Notes: generated by a model from the letters alone, not told the origin. A stretch of 64,000 nt of DNA from DTHT01 sp037444625 (GCA_037444625.1 JBBIMA010000006.1:29153-93152), one strand, 5' to 3'. Counted from the first letter of the stretch, positions 43,762-52,329 are shown. Translations and numbers: made by a program.

Positions 43762-45642
43762 TCACAGCAGCAGGCCTGCCAGGCGGTAGGCCAGGAAGGC
43801 GCCCCCATAGGCCAGCAAGCCCAGGTAGGCGAACTGGATCGCGGGCCATTTCCACCCGCCCGTCTCCCGGCGCACCACGGCGATGGTGGAGATGCACTGC
43901 ATGGCGAAGGCGAAGAACACCAGCAGGGCGAGGGCGGCGGCGGGCGTCAAGTCGCGCCGAACCGCCTGTTGAAGTCCTGTCAAAGAGGCGTCGCCCTCCA
44001 GCCCGTAGATGGCGCCCAGCGTGCTGATGATGACCTCGCGGGCGGCCAGCGAGCTGATCAAGCCCACGCCGATCTTCCAGTCGAAACCGAGCGGCCGGAT
44101 CAGGGGCTCGACGGCGCGGCCCAGCGCGCCCGCGTAGCTGTGCTCGATGGGCGGCCGCCGGCCGTCCTCGACGGGCAGGTTAGCCAGAACCCACAGCAGC
44201 ACGGTCACGCCCAGGATCACGGTGCCGGCGCGGCGCAGGAAGATTTTCGTGCGGTCCAGCAGGCGCAGGCCGAGCGAGCGCAAAGTGGGCCGGCGATAGG
44301 GCGGCAACTCGAGCACGAAGGGCGTACGCTCGCTCTTCAGGATGGAGGACTTCAGCAGGCGCGCCGTGGCGATCGCGGCCAGCAGGCCCAGGGCGTACAG
44401 GCCTAGCAGCGCCGCGGCGCGCGTCCCCAGCAGCGGGCCCAGTAGAGGCCGCTCGGGCAGAAAGGCTGCGATGATCAGGGTGTAGACCGGCAGGCGCGCC
44501 GGGCAAGTCATCAGGGGGGCGATGAGGATGGTGGCGATGCGGTCGCGCCGGTTCTCGATGGTCCGCGTGGCCAGCACGGCCGGCACGGCGCAGGCGTAAG
44601 CCGAAATCAGCGGGATGAAGGACTTGCCTTGTAAGCCGACGCGCGCCATGGTGCGATCGGCGATCAGGGCGGCGCGGGCCAGATAGCCGGAGTCCTCCAG
44701 AATCCCCAGGAACAAGAACAGCAGCAGGATTTGCGGCAGGAAGACCAGCACCGAGCCCACCCCGCCGCAGAGGCCGTCGCTCACCAGGGATTCCAGCGGG
44801 CCCGGGGGCAGCAAAGCGCTCACCCAACCGCCCGAGCTGTGGATCAGGGCCTGCAAGCCCTCCATCAGCGGGCGGGCTCCGGCGAACATAGCCTGGAAAA
44901 CCGCCACCACCACGCCCAAGAATATCAGCGGGCCGGCCAGCGGGTGCAGGAAGACGCCGTCCAGGCGGCGGCTCCAAAGGGAGGGCTCGGGAGGCTGCCA
45001 GGCCCGCTCGCCCAAGTGCTGAGCCCAACGCCGGCAGCGCGGAAAGTCGCCCAGCAGCGCGCGATCCAGCCTGGGTGTGCCCGCGTGGAGCCGGCCCTCC
45101 AGGAAATCGTAAACCGCCTGGAAGCCCTCGCCGCGCAGGGCGCTTACCAGCGCCACCGGCGCTCCCAGGTGCTCCGAGAGCGCCGCCGTGTCCACCTGAC
45201 CGCCCCGGCTGAGCAACTCGTCGGCCATGTTCAATACCACCAGAGCCGGCAGGCCCAAAGCCAGCACCGGGGCGGCGGCCATCAAGTGGCGGCTGAGGAC
45301 GTTGGCGTCCAACACGATGATGACCGCGTCGGGCTGCGGCACGCCCGGCATCCGCCCGGTGAGCACGTCGTGAGCCACGCGCTCGTCTTCGGTGCAAGGG
45401 ACCAAGCTGTAAATGCCGGGCAGATCAATCAGGGTGACCTCGCGGTCCCTGCCCAGACGCACCTTGCCCGTGCGTTGTTCGACGGTGACGCCCGGATAGT
45501 TGGCCACCTTCTGGCTCAATCCGGTCAGGCGGTTGAACAGGGTAGACTTGCCGGAGTTAGGCGGCCCGACGATGGCCAGCACCCGCGCCCGCGGCGGGGC
45601 CCCGGCGAGCGGGCAGCTCTCGCACTCTTCGGTCCGGTTCAT
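43762..45642 (-). CDS. feoB: ferrous iron transporter FeoB
   Basis: FeoB imports Fe2+ across the inner membrane, gated by GTP. The 626-residue protein has the G-domain motifs GPPNSGKST (G1), a threonine in PGVTVE (G2), DLPGIYSL (G3) and NMAD (G4). Then come a short helical GDI region and the polytopic core with two Gate repeats. It is shorter than the E. coli protein (773) mainly because the GDI and C-terminal parts are brief. A Cys pair at the N-terminus (CESCPLAG) precedes the G domain. The ATG overlaps the feoA stop in ATGA, so the two are coupled. No feoC is seen. Confidence 0.96.
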   Translation of the reverse strand: MNRTEECESCPLAGAPPRARVLAIVGPPNSGKSTLFNRLTGLSQKVANYPGVTVEQRTGKVRLGRDREVTLIDLPGIYSLVPCTEDERVAHDVLTGRMPGVPQPDAVIIVLDANVLSRHLMAAAPVLALGLPALVVLNMADELLSRGGQVDTAALSEHLGAPVALVSALRGEGFQAVYDFLEGRLHAGTPRLDRALLGDFPRCRRWAQHLGERAWQPPEPSLWSRRLDGVFLHPLAGPLIFLGVVVAVFQAMFAGARPLMEGLQALIHSSGGWVSALLPPGPLESLVSDGLCGGVGSVLVFLPQILLLFLFLGILEDSGYLARAALIADRTMARVGLQGKSFIPLISAYACAVPAVLATRTIENRRDRIATILIAPLMTCPARLPVYTLIIAAFLPERPLLGPLLGTRAAALLGLYALGLLAAIATARLLKSSILKSERTPFVLELPPYRRPTLRSLGLRLLDRTKIFLRRAGTVILGVTVLLWVLANLPVEDGRRPPIEHSYAGALGRAVEPLIRPLGFDWKIGVGLISSLAAREVIISTLGAIYGLEGDASLTGLQQAVRRDLTPAAALALLVFFAFAMQCISTIAVVRRETGGWKWPAIQFAYLGLLAYGGAFLAYRLAGLLL

Positions 45643-45953
45643 TCCCCTGGGTCATCGGCCGCCGGAGGGCGCAGCTTGACCTGCGCCGCCGTCTCGCAGC
45701 GCAGGGCGATCTCGGTCCCTTCTATGCGGTACACTCGCGGATCGCCGCCGGGGGCGCTGCGCACCGCCCGCACGCGGACCCCGGGCAAGAACCCCAAAGC
45801 CATCAGCCGGTGGGCGACGTCCTCGGGCAGATCCAGCCGCTCGATGATGCCCTGGGCGCCCTCGGGCAATTCCGACAAGGCGGAGGGTGGGACGCGGGAG
45901 GCGCCGGGAGCGGAGGCGCGGCGGGCCGGCTTGTTGAAAACCAATTGCAGCAA
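45639..45953 (-). CDS. feoA: FeoA-domain protein
   Basis: The 104-residue reading has the SH3-like FeoA domain from about residue 27 (ALSELPEGAQGIIERL, HRLMALGFLPGVRVRAV, YRIEGTEIALRCETAAQVKL). FeoA assists FeoB in Fe2+ uptake in the cytoplasm. The first 25 residues are an unusual basic extension, and the TTG at 45953 falls just where the predicted promoter would start transcription. The true start may therefore be leaderless, or a later TTG such as the one opening LSELPEG. It overlaps feoB by four bases. Confidence 0.88.
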   Translation of the reverse strand: MLQLVFNKPARRASAPGASRVPPSALSELPEGAQGIIERLDLPEDVAHRLMALGFLPGVRVRAVRSAPGGDPRVYRIEGTEIALRCETAAQVKLRPPAADDPGE

Positions 45954-45964
45954 ATACTTAGTAT
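45954..45964 (-). promoter_or_regulatory. palindrome over the feoA -10, candidate iron-responsive operator
   Basis: ATACT-T-AGTAT is a perfect palindrome with 5-bp arms. Flanking GC pairs two bases further out extend it to 19 bp with gaps. It covers the -10 and the predicted transcription start. It does not match the classical Fur or DtxR/IdeR consensus. Confidence 0.45.
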
Positions 45965-45988
45965 GCGCCTCGCCCCGCCGAATGTCAA
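45960..45988 (-). promoter_or_regulatory. promoter of feoA-feoB
   Basis: On the minus strand a perfect TTGACA (45983-45988) is followed after 17 bases by CATACT (45960-45965). The expected start of transcription is near 45953. Confidence 0.65.
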
Positions 45989-46113
45989 CTTGGCCGGCGA
46001 GCCGCGGCGCGGCGGCAAATGCAACCTGATTGCACCAGGCCCGGGCCGGAGAGAACCGCCGGCCCGATCCCCCCAGCGGCCCGCCGGAGGCCGCCGGCCG
46101 GCAGCGGGCAGCG

Positions 46114-46122
46114 TGCTACAAT
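46114..46122 (+). promoter_or_regulatory. extended -10 of the HTH-TPR gene
   Basis: TGCTACAAT is an extended -10 (TG, one base, TACAAT), 22 bases before the ATG at 46145. No -35 is evident, as is normal for this promoter type. Confidence 0.5.
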
Positions 46123-46144
46123 CACGGTCTCGCGGGCCGCCTCC

Positions 46145-47077
46145 ATGGGGGTGATTGACGCCGACCGCAGCTACAGCCGGCCGCAGGTTCGCCGGCTGCT
46201 GGGTCTTTCCGAAGCCCAGCTCCGCAGTTGGGAACGCCAGCAGTTGATCCCCTGCCGGCAGACCTACCACCTCGGGGACCTGCTGGCTCTCGGGACGCTC
46301 CAGAAGCTGCGCCGAAGCCGGCTTTCTGCGGCCCGCATCCGAGCCATTCTGGGCGCCGTGCGCCGGAAAGTGGGGGACCTGGAGGAGCCCCTCAAGCAAC
46401 TCAAGATCGTGCGCGAGGGGCGGCGGATCACGGTCGTCATCGGGGGTCAGAAGATGGAGCCGCAGTCGGGCCAGCTCCTGCTGGATTTCGACCGCCAGGA
46501 GCTGGCGCGGCTGGTGAGCATGCCGACCGCCCCGGCGGCGCCGACGCCCACCGCCCGGGCGCGCGAAGCCGAGCTGTGGTTCGAGAAAGGCCTCGAGCTG
46601 GAGCGCGCGGGAGCGCCCTTGGAACAGATCGTGGCGGCCTATGAACGGGCAGTCGAGCTGGACCCGCACTCGGCGGGAGCGATGGTGAATCTGGGCACGC
46701 TGTATTACCATCGCCGCCAGTGGGCGGAGGCCGAGCGCTGGTACCGGCGAGCGGTCCAAGTCGAGCCCGATTACGCCCTGGCGCACTACAACCTCGGCAA
46801 CCTTTTTGACGAGATGGGCGACCGCGCCGCGGCCGTGGCCCACTATCGGGAGGCCATTCGCCTGAACCCGCGCTATCCGGATGCCCATTACAACCTCGCC
46901 TTGGTCTACCAGTTCAGCGGCGAACTGCTGAAGGCGGTCCGGCATTGGCAGATTTACCTGGAGCTGGATCCGGCCAGCGCCTGGGCGGTGGTGGCGCGCC
47001 GGGAACTGGAGAAATTGCGGCGGGCGACTCTGCTGCCGGGCGGTTCCGACTCGCCCGCCGGGGACGCCGGCCGCTGA
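46145..47077 (+). CDS. MerR-type HTH protein fused to TPR repeats
   Basis: The 310-residue protein begins with a MerR-like winged helix (SYSRPQVRRLLGLSEAQLRSW, then LGDLLALGTLQKLRRSRLSAARIRAIL, residues 6-75). It continues through a linker to at least three tetratricopeptide repeats from about residue 140 (AYERAVELDPHSAGAMVNLG, YRRAVQVEPDYALAHYNLG, YREAIRLNPRYPDAHYNLA). The DNA-binding half is expected to act as a regulator and the repeats to bind a partner protein. No Cys-based metal site is present. ATG at 46145 follows an extended -10 with almost no leader. It is divergent from feoAB, so local regulation is possible but unproven. Confidence 0.8.
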   Translation: MGVIDADRSYSRPQVRRLLGLSEAQLRSWERQQLIPCRQTYHLGDLLALGTLQKLRRSRLSAARIRAILGAVRRKVGDLEEPLKQLKIVREGRRITVVIGGQKMEPQSGQLLLDFDRQELARLVSMPTAPAAPTPTARAREAELWFEKGLELERAGAPLEQIVAAYERAVELDPHSAGAMVNLGTLYYHRRQWAEAERWYRRAVQVEPDYALAHYNLGNLFDEMGDRAAAVAHYREAIRLNPRYPDAHYNLALVYQFSGELLKAVRHWQIYLELDPASAWAVVARRELEKLRRATLLPGGSDSPAGDAGR

Positions 47078-47083
47078 ACCAAG

Positions 47084-47097
47084 GGCGGCCGGCCGCC
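47084..47097. terminator. GC-only perfect palindrome between convergent genes
   Basis: GGCGGCCGGCCGCC is a 14-bp perfect palindrome seven bases past the HTH-TPR stop and shortly past the stop of the convergent dehydratase gene. It could serve as a terminator in both directions, but there is no T-run. Confidence 0.3.
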
Positions 47098-47111
47098 GAG
47101 GACCCGCCCCT

Positions 47112-48065
47112 TCACAGCGAGCGCAGCAGTTCGAAATCCACGTTGCCGCCGGAAAGGATGACTCCCGCCGAGCGCACATCGGGCGGAAGCTTGCCGTGGA
47201 GCACGGCGGCGGCGGCCACGGCGCCGCTGGGCTCGACCAGCAGCTTCAAGCGCAGCAACAGAAACTTCACCGTCCGGCGGATTTCCTCCTCGCTGACCAG
47301 CAGGACCGCCTCCAGCATCCCTTGCAGGATCGAGAAGGTCAACTCACCGGGCTGCGTGGCGCGCAGCCCGTCTGCGATGGTGCTCGGGGGAGGGATCGAG
47401 ACGCGCCGGCCGGCGGCCAGCGAGAGGCGCCAGTCGTTGCCGTCTTCGGGCTCGGCGCCGAACAGGCGAATGCCCGGGCGCAAACTGCGCGCGGCGATCG
47501 CGCAGCCCGAGAGCAGTCCGCCGCCGCCCAGGGGCGCCACCAGCGCGTCTAACTCGGGCGCCTGCTCGAGCAGTTCGAGGGCGGCGGTTCCCTGCCCCGC
47601 GATGATCCAGGGATGATCGAAAGGCGGAACCAGCGCGGCCCCGGTCTGCCGAGCGATCTCCTGCCCGATGGCCTCCCGGTTTTCCCGCAGCCGGTCGTAG
47701 GTGACGATGCGCGCGCCCTGCGCCTCGGTGGCTTCGCGCTTGGCGCGCGGAGCGTCGGAGGGCATCACCAGCGTAGCCGGAGCCCCGGCATGACGGGCGG
47801 CGACGGCCACCGCCTGCGCATGGTTGCCCGAGGAGTAGGCCACCACGCCCCGGCGCAACTGCTCCGGGGAAAGCTGGAAGATGAAGTTGGCCGCGCCGCG
47901 GATCTTGAAGGCCCCGCCGCGCTGGAGGTTTTCGCATTTCAGGTAAGCGCGCAGCCCGGCCTGCTCATCGAAGCCGCGCGAGGTCTCGACCGGCGTGCGC
48001 CGGGCGATCGGCCGAATGCGCTCCTGCGCCTGACGGATCTGGCTGAACTCAACCACAGCAGCCAT
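47112..48065 (-). CDS. threonine dehydratase/serine racemase-type PLP enzyme
   Basis: The 317-residue fold-type II PLP enzyme has the cofactor lysine in GGAFKIRGA near residue 54. It also has SSGNHAQAVA (substrate loop), GGGGLLSG (phosphate loop) and ILSGGNVDFELL at the end. It lacks the C-terminal ACT regulatory domain of biosynthetic IlvA, so a catabolic threonine/serine ammonia-lyase, serine racemase or hydroxyaspartate dehydratase role is likely. It is divergent from the serine biosynthesis pair across about 106 bases. Confidence 0.9.
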   Translation of the reverse strand: MAAVVEFSQIRQAQERIRPIARRTPVETSRGFDEQAGLRAYLKCENLQRGGAFKIRGAANFIFQLSPEQLRRGVVAYSSGNHAQAVAVAARHAGAPATLVMPSDAPRAKREATEAQGARIVTYDRLRENREAIGQEIARQTGAALVPPFDHPWIIAGQGTAALELLEQAPELDALVAPLGGGGLLSGCAIAARSLRPGIRLFGAEPEDGNDWRLSLAAGRRVSIPPPSTIADGLRATQPGELTFSILQGMLEAVLLVSEEEIRRTVKFLLLRLKLLVEPSGAVAAAAVLHGKLPPDVRSAGVILSGGNVDFELLRSL

Positions 48066-48115
48066 TCTACACGGCGCTCGGCCGAGGCCGGCCCCCCGAG
48101 GGCGCCGCGCGGATC

Positions 48116-48124
48116 TGTTATTCT
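48116..48124 (+). promoter_or_regulatory. extended -10 upstream of the aminotransferase-serA operon
   Basis: TGTTATTCT fits TG, one base, TATTCT. The expected transcription start near 48131 would give a leader of about 40 bases ending in the GGGAGGA ribosome-binding site. Confidence 0.4.
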
Positions 48125-48171
48125 ATTGAGCTACCCTCAGGCGTTGACGACCGACGGGGGAGGACTATCTC

Positions 48172-49344
48172 ATGCACATAAGAAAACAGAGACTACTCAC
48201 TCCGGGGCCTACTCCCTTGTACCCCGGCGCTCTCCAGGCCATGATGGCCTCCGACATCCATCACCGAACGGAGGACTTCCGGCGCCTGCATCAGGCGGCC
48301 CTCAAGGACCTCCAAGAGGTTCTCGGCACCTCCCATGACGTGCTGGTCTTCTGTTCCTCCGGGACCGGCGCGATGGAAGCCGCCGTCTCGAATCTGTTCT
48401 CGCGTGGCGACAAGGTGATCGCCTGCGCGGCCGGCAAGTTCGGCGAGCGCTGGGTGGAGATCGCCAACGCCTTCGGGCTGGAAACCGTGGTGCTCAAGGC
48501 CGATTACGGCCGGGCGGTGCCGGTCGAGCAGGTCGAACAAGCCCTGGCCGCCCACCCCGAGGCGCGGGGCGTTTTCGTGCAAGCTTCCGAGACATCCACC
48601 GGCGTGGCGCACGACGTGCGCGGCATGGCGCGGGTGGTGGCCGCCACCGAGGCCATCTTCGTGGTGGACGCCATCACGGGCATCGGCACCATGCCCCTGG
48701 ACATTGACGGCTGGGGCCTGGACGTGGTGGTGGGCGGCTCGCAGAAGGCCTTTATGATCCCGCCCGGTCTGGCCTTCCTCACCGTCAGTCCCAAGGCCTG
48801 GCGCCGGGCCGAGAGCGCGAATCTGCCGCACTACTACTTCGACCTGAAGAAGGAGAAAAAGAGCGCCGACAAAGGCGAGTCCAGTTGGACGCCCTCGACC
48901 GCCCTGTTGCTGGCCCTGAGCGCCGCGCTGGGCTACATCAAGCAAATCGGCATGGACAAGCTGGTCGAAAATGCCCAACTGCTGGCCCGGGCCACCCGGG
49001 AGGCGGTGCGCGAGCTGGGCCTGGAGCTGTTCGCCCGGGACACCCCGGCCGCCTCGGTCACCGCGGTGAAGGCCCCCTCGGGCTGGGACTCCGGCCTGAT
49101 CGTCAAGGAGTTTCGCAGCCGCTTCGGCGCCATCATCGCCAACGGGCAAGGCAGCATGAAAGGCAAGATTTTCCGCATCGCGCACCTGGGCTACTTCGAT
49201 TTCGCGGACGTGTTCGCGATTCTGGCCGCTCTGGAGGTGATCCTGCACCTGCACGGCTGGCCGGTGCGCCTGGGCAGCGGGGTGGCGGCCGCTGAGCGGG
49301 TTTACGCCCAGGCGGCCGCGCCCAAGGAGGCGGTGCCGGCATGA
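48172..49344 (+). CDS. class V aminotransferase (alanine-glyoxylate/serine-pyruvate type)
   Basis: The 390-residue PLP enzyme begins RLLTPGPTPLYPGALQAM, a family hallmark. It contains FCSSGTGAMEAAVSN, the cofactor-binding VVDAITGIGTMPLDIDGWGLD (intact over 48661-48723), and the lysine in GGSQKAFMIPPGL. The ending FRIAHLGYFDFADVFAILAAL is typical. It overlaps serA in ATGA, so the pair is coupled, which argues that it works as the phosphoserine aminotransferase (the SerC step), as suspected for class V enzymes in some other lineages. GGGAGGA precedes the ATG by seven bases. Alanine-glyoxylate activity is the alternative. Confidence 0.9.
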   Translation: MHIRKQRLLTPGPTPLYPGALQAMMASDIHHRTEDFRRLHQAALKDLQEVLGTSHDVLVFCSSGTGAMEAAVSNLFSRGDKVIACAAGKFGERWVEIANAFGLETVVLKADYGRAVPVEQVEQALAAHPEARGVFVQASETSTGVAHDVRGMARVVAATEAIFVVDAITGIGTMPLDIDGWGLDVVVGGSQKAFMIPPGLAFLTVSPKAWRRAESANLPHYYFDLKKEKKSADKGESSWTPSTALLLALSAALGYIKQIGMDKLVENAQLLARATREAVRELGLELFARDTPAASVTAVKAPSGWDSGLIVKEFRSRFGAIIANGQGSMKGKIFRIAHLGYFDFADVFAILAALEVILHLHGWPVRLGSGVAAAERVYAQAAAPKEAVPA

Positions 49345-50924
49345 ACGTGCTGATTGCAGAGTCCATTGCGCCGGCGGCCGTGGAGTTGCTGCGCCGGCCG
49401 GGTTGGAACGTGATCGTTTCCAATCCCAAGGAGTACCAGAACAGCCTGCCGGAGGCCGAGGCGCTGATCGTGCGCAGCGCGGTGAAGGTGACGCGCGAGG
49501 TGCTGGAGAAGGCCGGGCGGCTGCGCGTCATCGGACGGGCGGGCGTCGGGGTGGACAATGTAGACCTGGCGGCCGCCACCGCGGCCGGCGTTCTGGTCAT
49601 GAACACGCCGGGAGGCAACGCGGTGTCGGTGGCCGAGCACACCATCGCCCTGATGCTGGCGCTGGCCCGCTCGATCCCGCAGGCCAGCGCTTCGACCCGG
49701 GCCGGCAAGTGGGAAAAGAAGAAGTTCCTGGGCAACGAGCTGCGCGGCAAGACCCTGGGCATCCTGGGGCTGGGCAGCATCGGGCGCGAGGTCGTGCGGC
49801 GGGCCCGGGCCTTCGAGATGAGGATCCTGGCCAGCGACCCTTACGTCAACCCGGAGACGGCCGCCGATCTGGGAGTCGAGTTGGTCGAGGCAGGCCGGCT
49901 GTACGGGGAGAGCGATTATCTGAGCCTGCACGTGGCGCTGACGCCCGAGACCCGCGGCCTGCTCAACCGCCGGGCCTTCGAGCAGATGAAACCCGGCATA
50001 CGGATCGTCAACTGCGCCCGGGGCGAGCTGATTGATCAGGAGGCGCTGTGCGAGGCGCTGGAATCCGGGCGGGTGGCGGGCGCGGCTCTGGACGTTTTCC
50101 AGCCCGAGCCGCCGCCGGCGGACTTCGCCCTGTTCCGCTTCGAGTCGGTGATCGCCACGCCGCACATCGCCGGCTCGACCGAGGAGGCGCAGGAGATCGT
50201 GGGAGTGCGGATCGCCGAGCAGATCCTGGAGTACCTGTGCAGCGGGGTGGCCATTAACGCGGTCAACATGCCGGCCCTCTCGCCGGAGCAGTACCGGCTG
50301 GTGGGCCCTTACATCGAGCTGGCCGAACGGCTGGGCGCTTTCGCCGCCCAGATCGCGCCCGGGCATCCGCGGGGCGTGCGCCTGGTCTATTCCGGGCGGA
50401 TCGCCGAAGCCGGCACGCACCTGGTGCGCAACGCGGGCCTGGTGGGGCTGCTGAACCGCTGGCTCTCCCAGCGGGCCACGCTGGTCAACGCCATGCAGTT
50501 GGCGGCGCAGCGCCATCTGACGGTCACCGAGCGGCATGAGAAACGAAGCGGCCACCTGGACTCGGTGCGGCTGGAGCTGGAGACCGAGACGGCTGTGACC
50601 ACCGTGGAAGGGGCGGTGGTGCTGGACCGCCCGCGGCTGATCCAGGTGGACGGCATTTACTGCGAAGCGCCCCTGGCCGGCCGGCTGATCTTCATGAAGA
50701 ACCAGGACGTGCCCGGGGTGATCGGCCACGTGGGCACGGTGCTCGGCCGCAACCGGATCAACATCGCCAATTTCTCGCTGGGCCGCCGGGAAGGGCCGCG
50801 TCCGGACGGGCCGCTGGAGGCCCTGGCGGTGGTGGAGACCGACGAACCGGCCTCGGAAAGCGTGCTCGAGGAGTTGCGCGCCCATCCGGCGGTGAAGCTG
50901 GCCAAGACGGTCGAGCTGGGCTGA
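49341..50924 (+). CDS. serA: D-3-phosphoglycerate dehydrogenase
   Basis: SerA oxidises 3-phosphoglycerate to 3-phosphohydroxypyruvate with NAD+, the first step of serine synthesis. The 527-residue protein is the long type. It has NAD-binding GLGSIGREV, catalytic Arg in NCARGELID, Glu in the following segment and His in ATPHIAGSTEEAQ. Then come the ASB domain and a C-terminal ACT domain (GRLIFMKNQDVPGVIGHVGT intact at 50677-50736), where serine inhibition usually acts. It overlaps the aminotransferase gene by four bases and converges on a DUF1080 gene with 14 bases between stops. Confidence 0.96.
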   Translation: MNVLIAESIAPAAVELLRRPGWNVIVSNPKEYQNSLPEAEALIVRSAVKVTREVLEKAGRLRVIGRAGVGVDNVDLAAATAAGVLVMNTPGGNAVSVAEHTIALMLALARSIPQASASTRAGKWEKKKFLGNELRGKTLGILGLGSIGREVVRRARAFEMRILASDPYVNPETAADLGVELVEAGRLYGESDYLSLHVALTPETRGLLNRRAFEQMKPGIRIVNCARGELIDQEALCEALESGRVAGAALDVFQPEPPPADFALFRFESVIATPHIAGSTEEAQEIVGVRIAEQILEYLCSGVAINAVNMPALSPEQYRLVGPYIELAERLGAFAAQIAPGHPRGVRLVYSGRIAEAGTHLVRNAGLVGLLNRWLSQRATLVNAMQLAAQRHLTVTERHEKRSGHLDSVRLELETETAVTTVEGAVVLDRPRLIQVDGIYCEAPLAGRLIFMKNQDVPGVIGHVGTVLGRNRINIANFSLGRREGPRPDGPLEALAVVETDEPASESVLEELRAHPAVKLAKTVELG

Positions 50925-50938
50925 GAGCTCCGGCCGCC

Positions 50939-51790
50939 TCAGGCCTGATCGTAAGGTTTCAGGCGGCGGACCCAGATGTTGCGGTAGCGCACCGGGGTGT
51001 CGTGGTCCTGAAGGGCCAGGGATTCCTCCGGTCCGTGGGGCGCATAAGTGCCCACCCGGCGGTGCGCCATGCGCCCGATGATTTCCCGGTGGTGGTGCAC
51101 CAGCACGCCGTTCAGAAAGACGGTGGCGCAGGCGGGTTTGACCAGCTTGTCGCCCTCGAAACGGGGCGCCTCGAAAACGATGTCGAAGCTCTGCCACTGG
51201 CCCGGCCGGCGGGCCGGATTCACCAGGGGCGGGAACTGGCCGTAGATGGCCCCGGCCATGCCGTCGGCGTAAGTGGGATTCTCCCAGTTGTCCAGGACCT
51301 GGATCTCATAGCGCTCCATGATGAGCACGCCGCTGTTGCCCCGCCACTGGCCGGAGCCCTCGATGCGGGGCGGCGCGGCCCACTCGATGTGATACTGGGC
51401 GTCGCCGAACTTCTCCCGGCTGACCAGATCGCCGGCGCCTCCCACGACCTCGACGTAGCCGTGCTCGAGCTTCCAGCGCGCCGGGAGCGTCTTGCCCCGG
51501 TCCGGTCCCCTGCCCCGGTGGAACCAGTGCGAGAGATCCTTGCCGTCGAAAAGCACGACGGCGTCCGAAGGCGGCCGGCCGGGTTGGGCGCCCGGAGTCA
51601 CCAGGGGCGGGTGCGGCCGCTTGAGATCGTGCACCCGCCAGGGCTGGCCGGGGAGCATGGGCGTGTCTTCGTAGCCGAGCGGCGAGGTGCGCTCCTTCTT
51701 GCTCGGCGGCCTCTGCTGGGCGGCCCAGGCACCGGCGGCGGCCGGCGGCAGCAGAATCAGAGCGCGGCGCGAAGGAAAATTGCGGTGCAT
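50939..51790 (-). CDS. DUF1080 family (3-keto-disaccharide hydrolase-like) secreted protein
   Basis: The 283-residue protein has a signal peptide (RRALILLPPAAAGAWAA). It then has the DUF1080 concanavalin-like fold: VVLFDGKDLSHW, GYVEVVGGAGDLVSREKFGDAQYHIEW spread over 51360-51440, NSGVLIMERYEIQVLDNWENP, ATVFLNGVLVHHHREI and YRNIWVRRL. Members cleave 3-keto-glycosides or bind sugar. AGGAGGG lies eight bases before the ATG at 51790. No oxidoreductase partner is adjacent. Confidence 0.9.
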   Translation of the reverse strand: MHRNFPSRRALILLPPAAAGAWAAQQRPPSKKERTSPLGYEDTPMLPGQPWRVHDLKRPHPPLVTPGAQPGRPPSDAVVLFDGKDLSHWFHRGRGPDRGKTLPARWKLEHGYVEVVGGAGDLVSREKFGDAQYHIEWAAPPRIEGSGQWRGNSGVLIMERYEIQVLDNWENPTYADGMAGAIYGQFPPLVNPARRPGQWQSFDIVFEAPRFEGDKLVKPACATVFLNGVLVHHHREIIGRMAHRRVGTYAPHGPEESLALQDHDTPVRYRNIWVRRLKPYDQA

Positions 51791-51858
51791 ACGAATTGCC
51801 CTCCTGGCAGACTTGGCAGCGTACCAGATTCCGGAGCGGGCCGCGCGTCTCGGAAGCT

Positions 51859-52329
51859 TCAGTCTTGGAGGCCGACGGCCTGCTTTCGGAGCCGCAACCA
51901 GGCGGGGAAGACCGCGGGGTTCTCCAGCCAGGTCATCAGCCACAGAAGCATCTCCTGCTTCTGGGCCTTCTTTTCGGTGCTGCTGCGCGGATTGCGCAAC
52001 ACCCAGCGGGCGTGATCCTTGGCCGTCATCACCAGGCGGCGACAGGCGGCGGCCCGCTCCCGCCGGCCCGATTCCACCGCCCGCTGGTATTCCCCGGCCA
52101 GCGCCAGCAGCGTACGCTCCAGGGCCGGGAAGGCATCCTGGCAGACGCCTTCGACCAATGGATCCAGCGGCAAGCCGGTCTGGCGGAGCAGGCGGCGCAG
52201 CCGGGTCTCAGAAGCGGGCGCGAGGGCCGCGAGCAGCTCCTCCCAGAGGGCCTCGCTGACCCGTTCCGGCCGGGCTTGCTCCAGCCATTCGGCCAGCCGC
52301 CTTTTGACGGAGGTTCTGGTTCTCGGCAC
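51859..52329 (-). CDS. hypothetical helical protein overlapping mltG
   Basis: The 156-residue product is rich in Arg, Leu, Ala and Glu, with amphipathic helices throughout and no signal or membrane segment (WLEQARPERVSEALWEELL, PALERTLLALAGEYQRAVE). No family was recognised. The GTG start at 52329 would overlap the end of mltG by 122 bases in another frame, and no strong ribosome-binding site is seen. Either mltG has an unusual tail or this gene starts later. It is the last gene of the ruvX-mltG cluster. Confidence 0.5.
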   Translation of the reverse strand: MPRTRTSVKRRLAEWLEQARPERVSEALWEELLAALAPASETRLRRLLRQTGLPLDPLVEGVCQDAFPALERTLLALAGEYQRAVESGRRERAAACRRLVMTAKDHARWVLRNPRSSTEKKAQKQEMLLWLMTWLENPAVFPAWLRLRKQAVGLQD

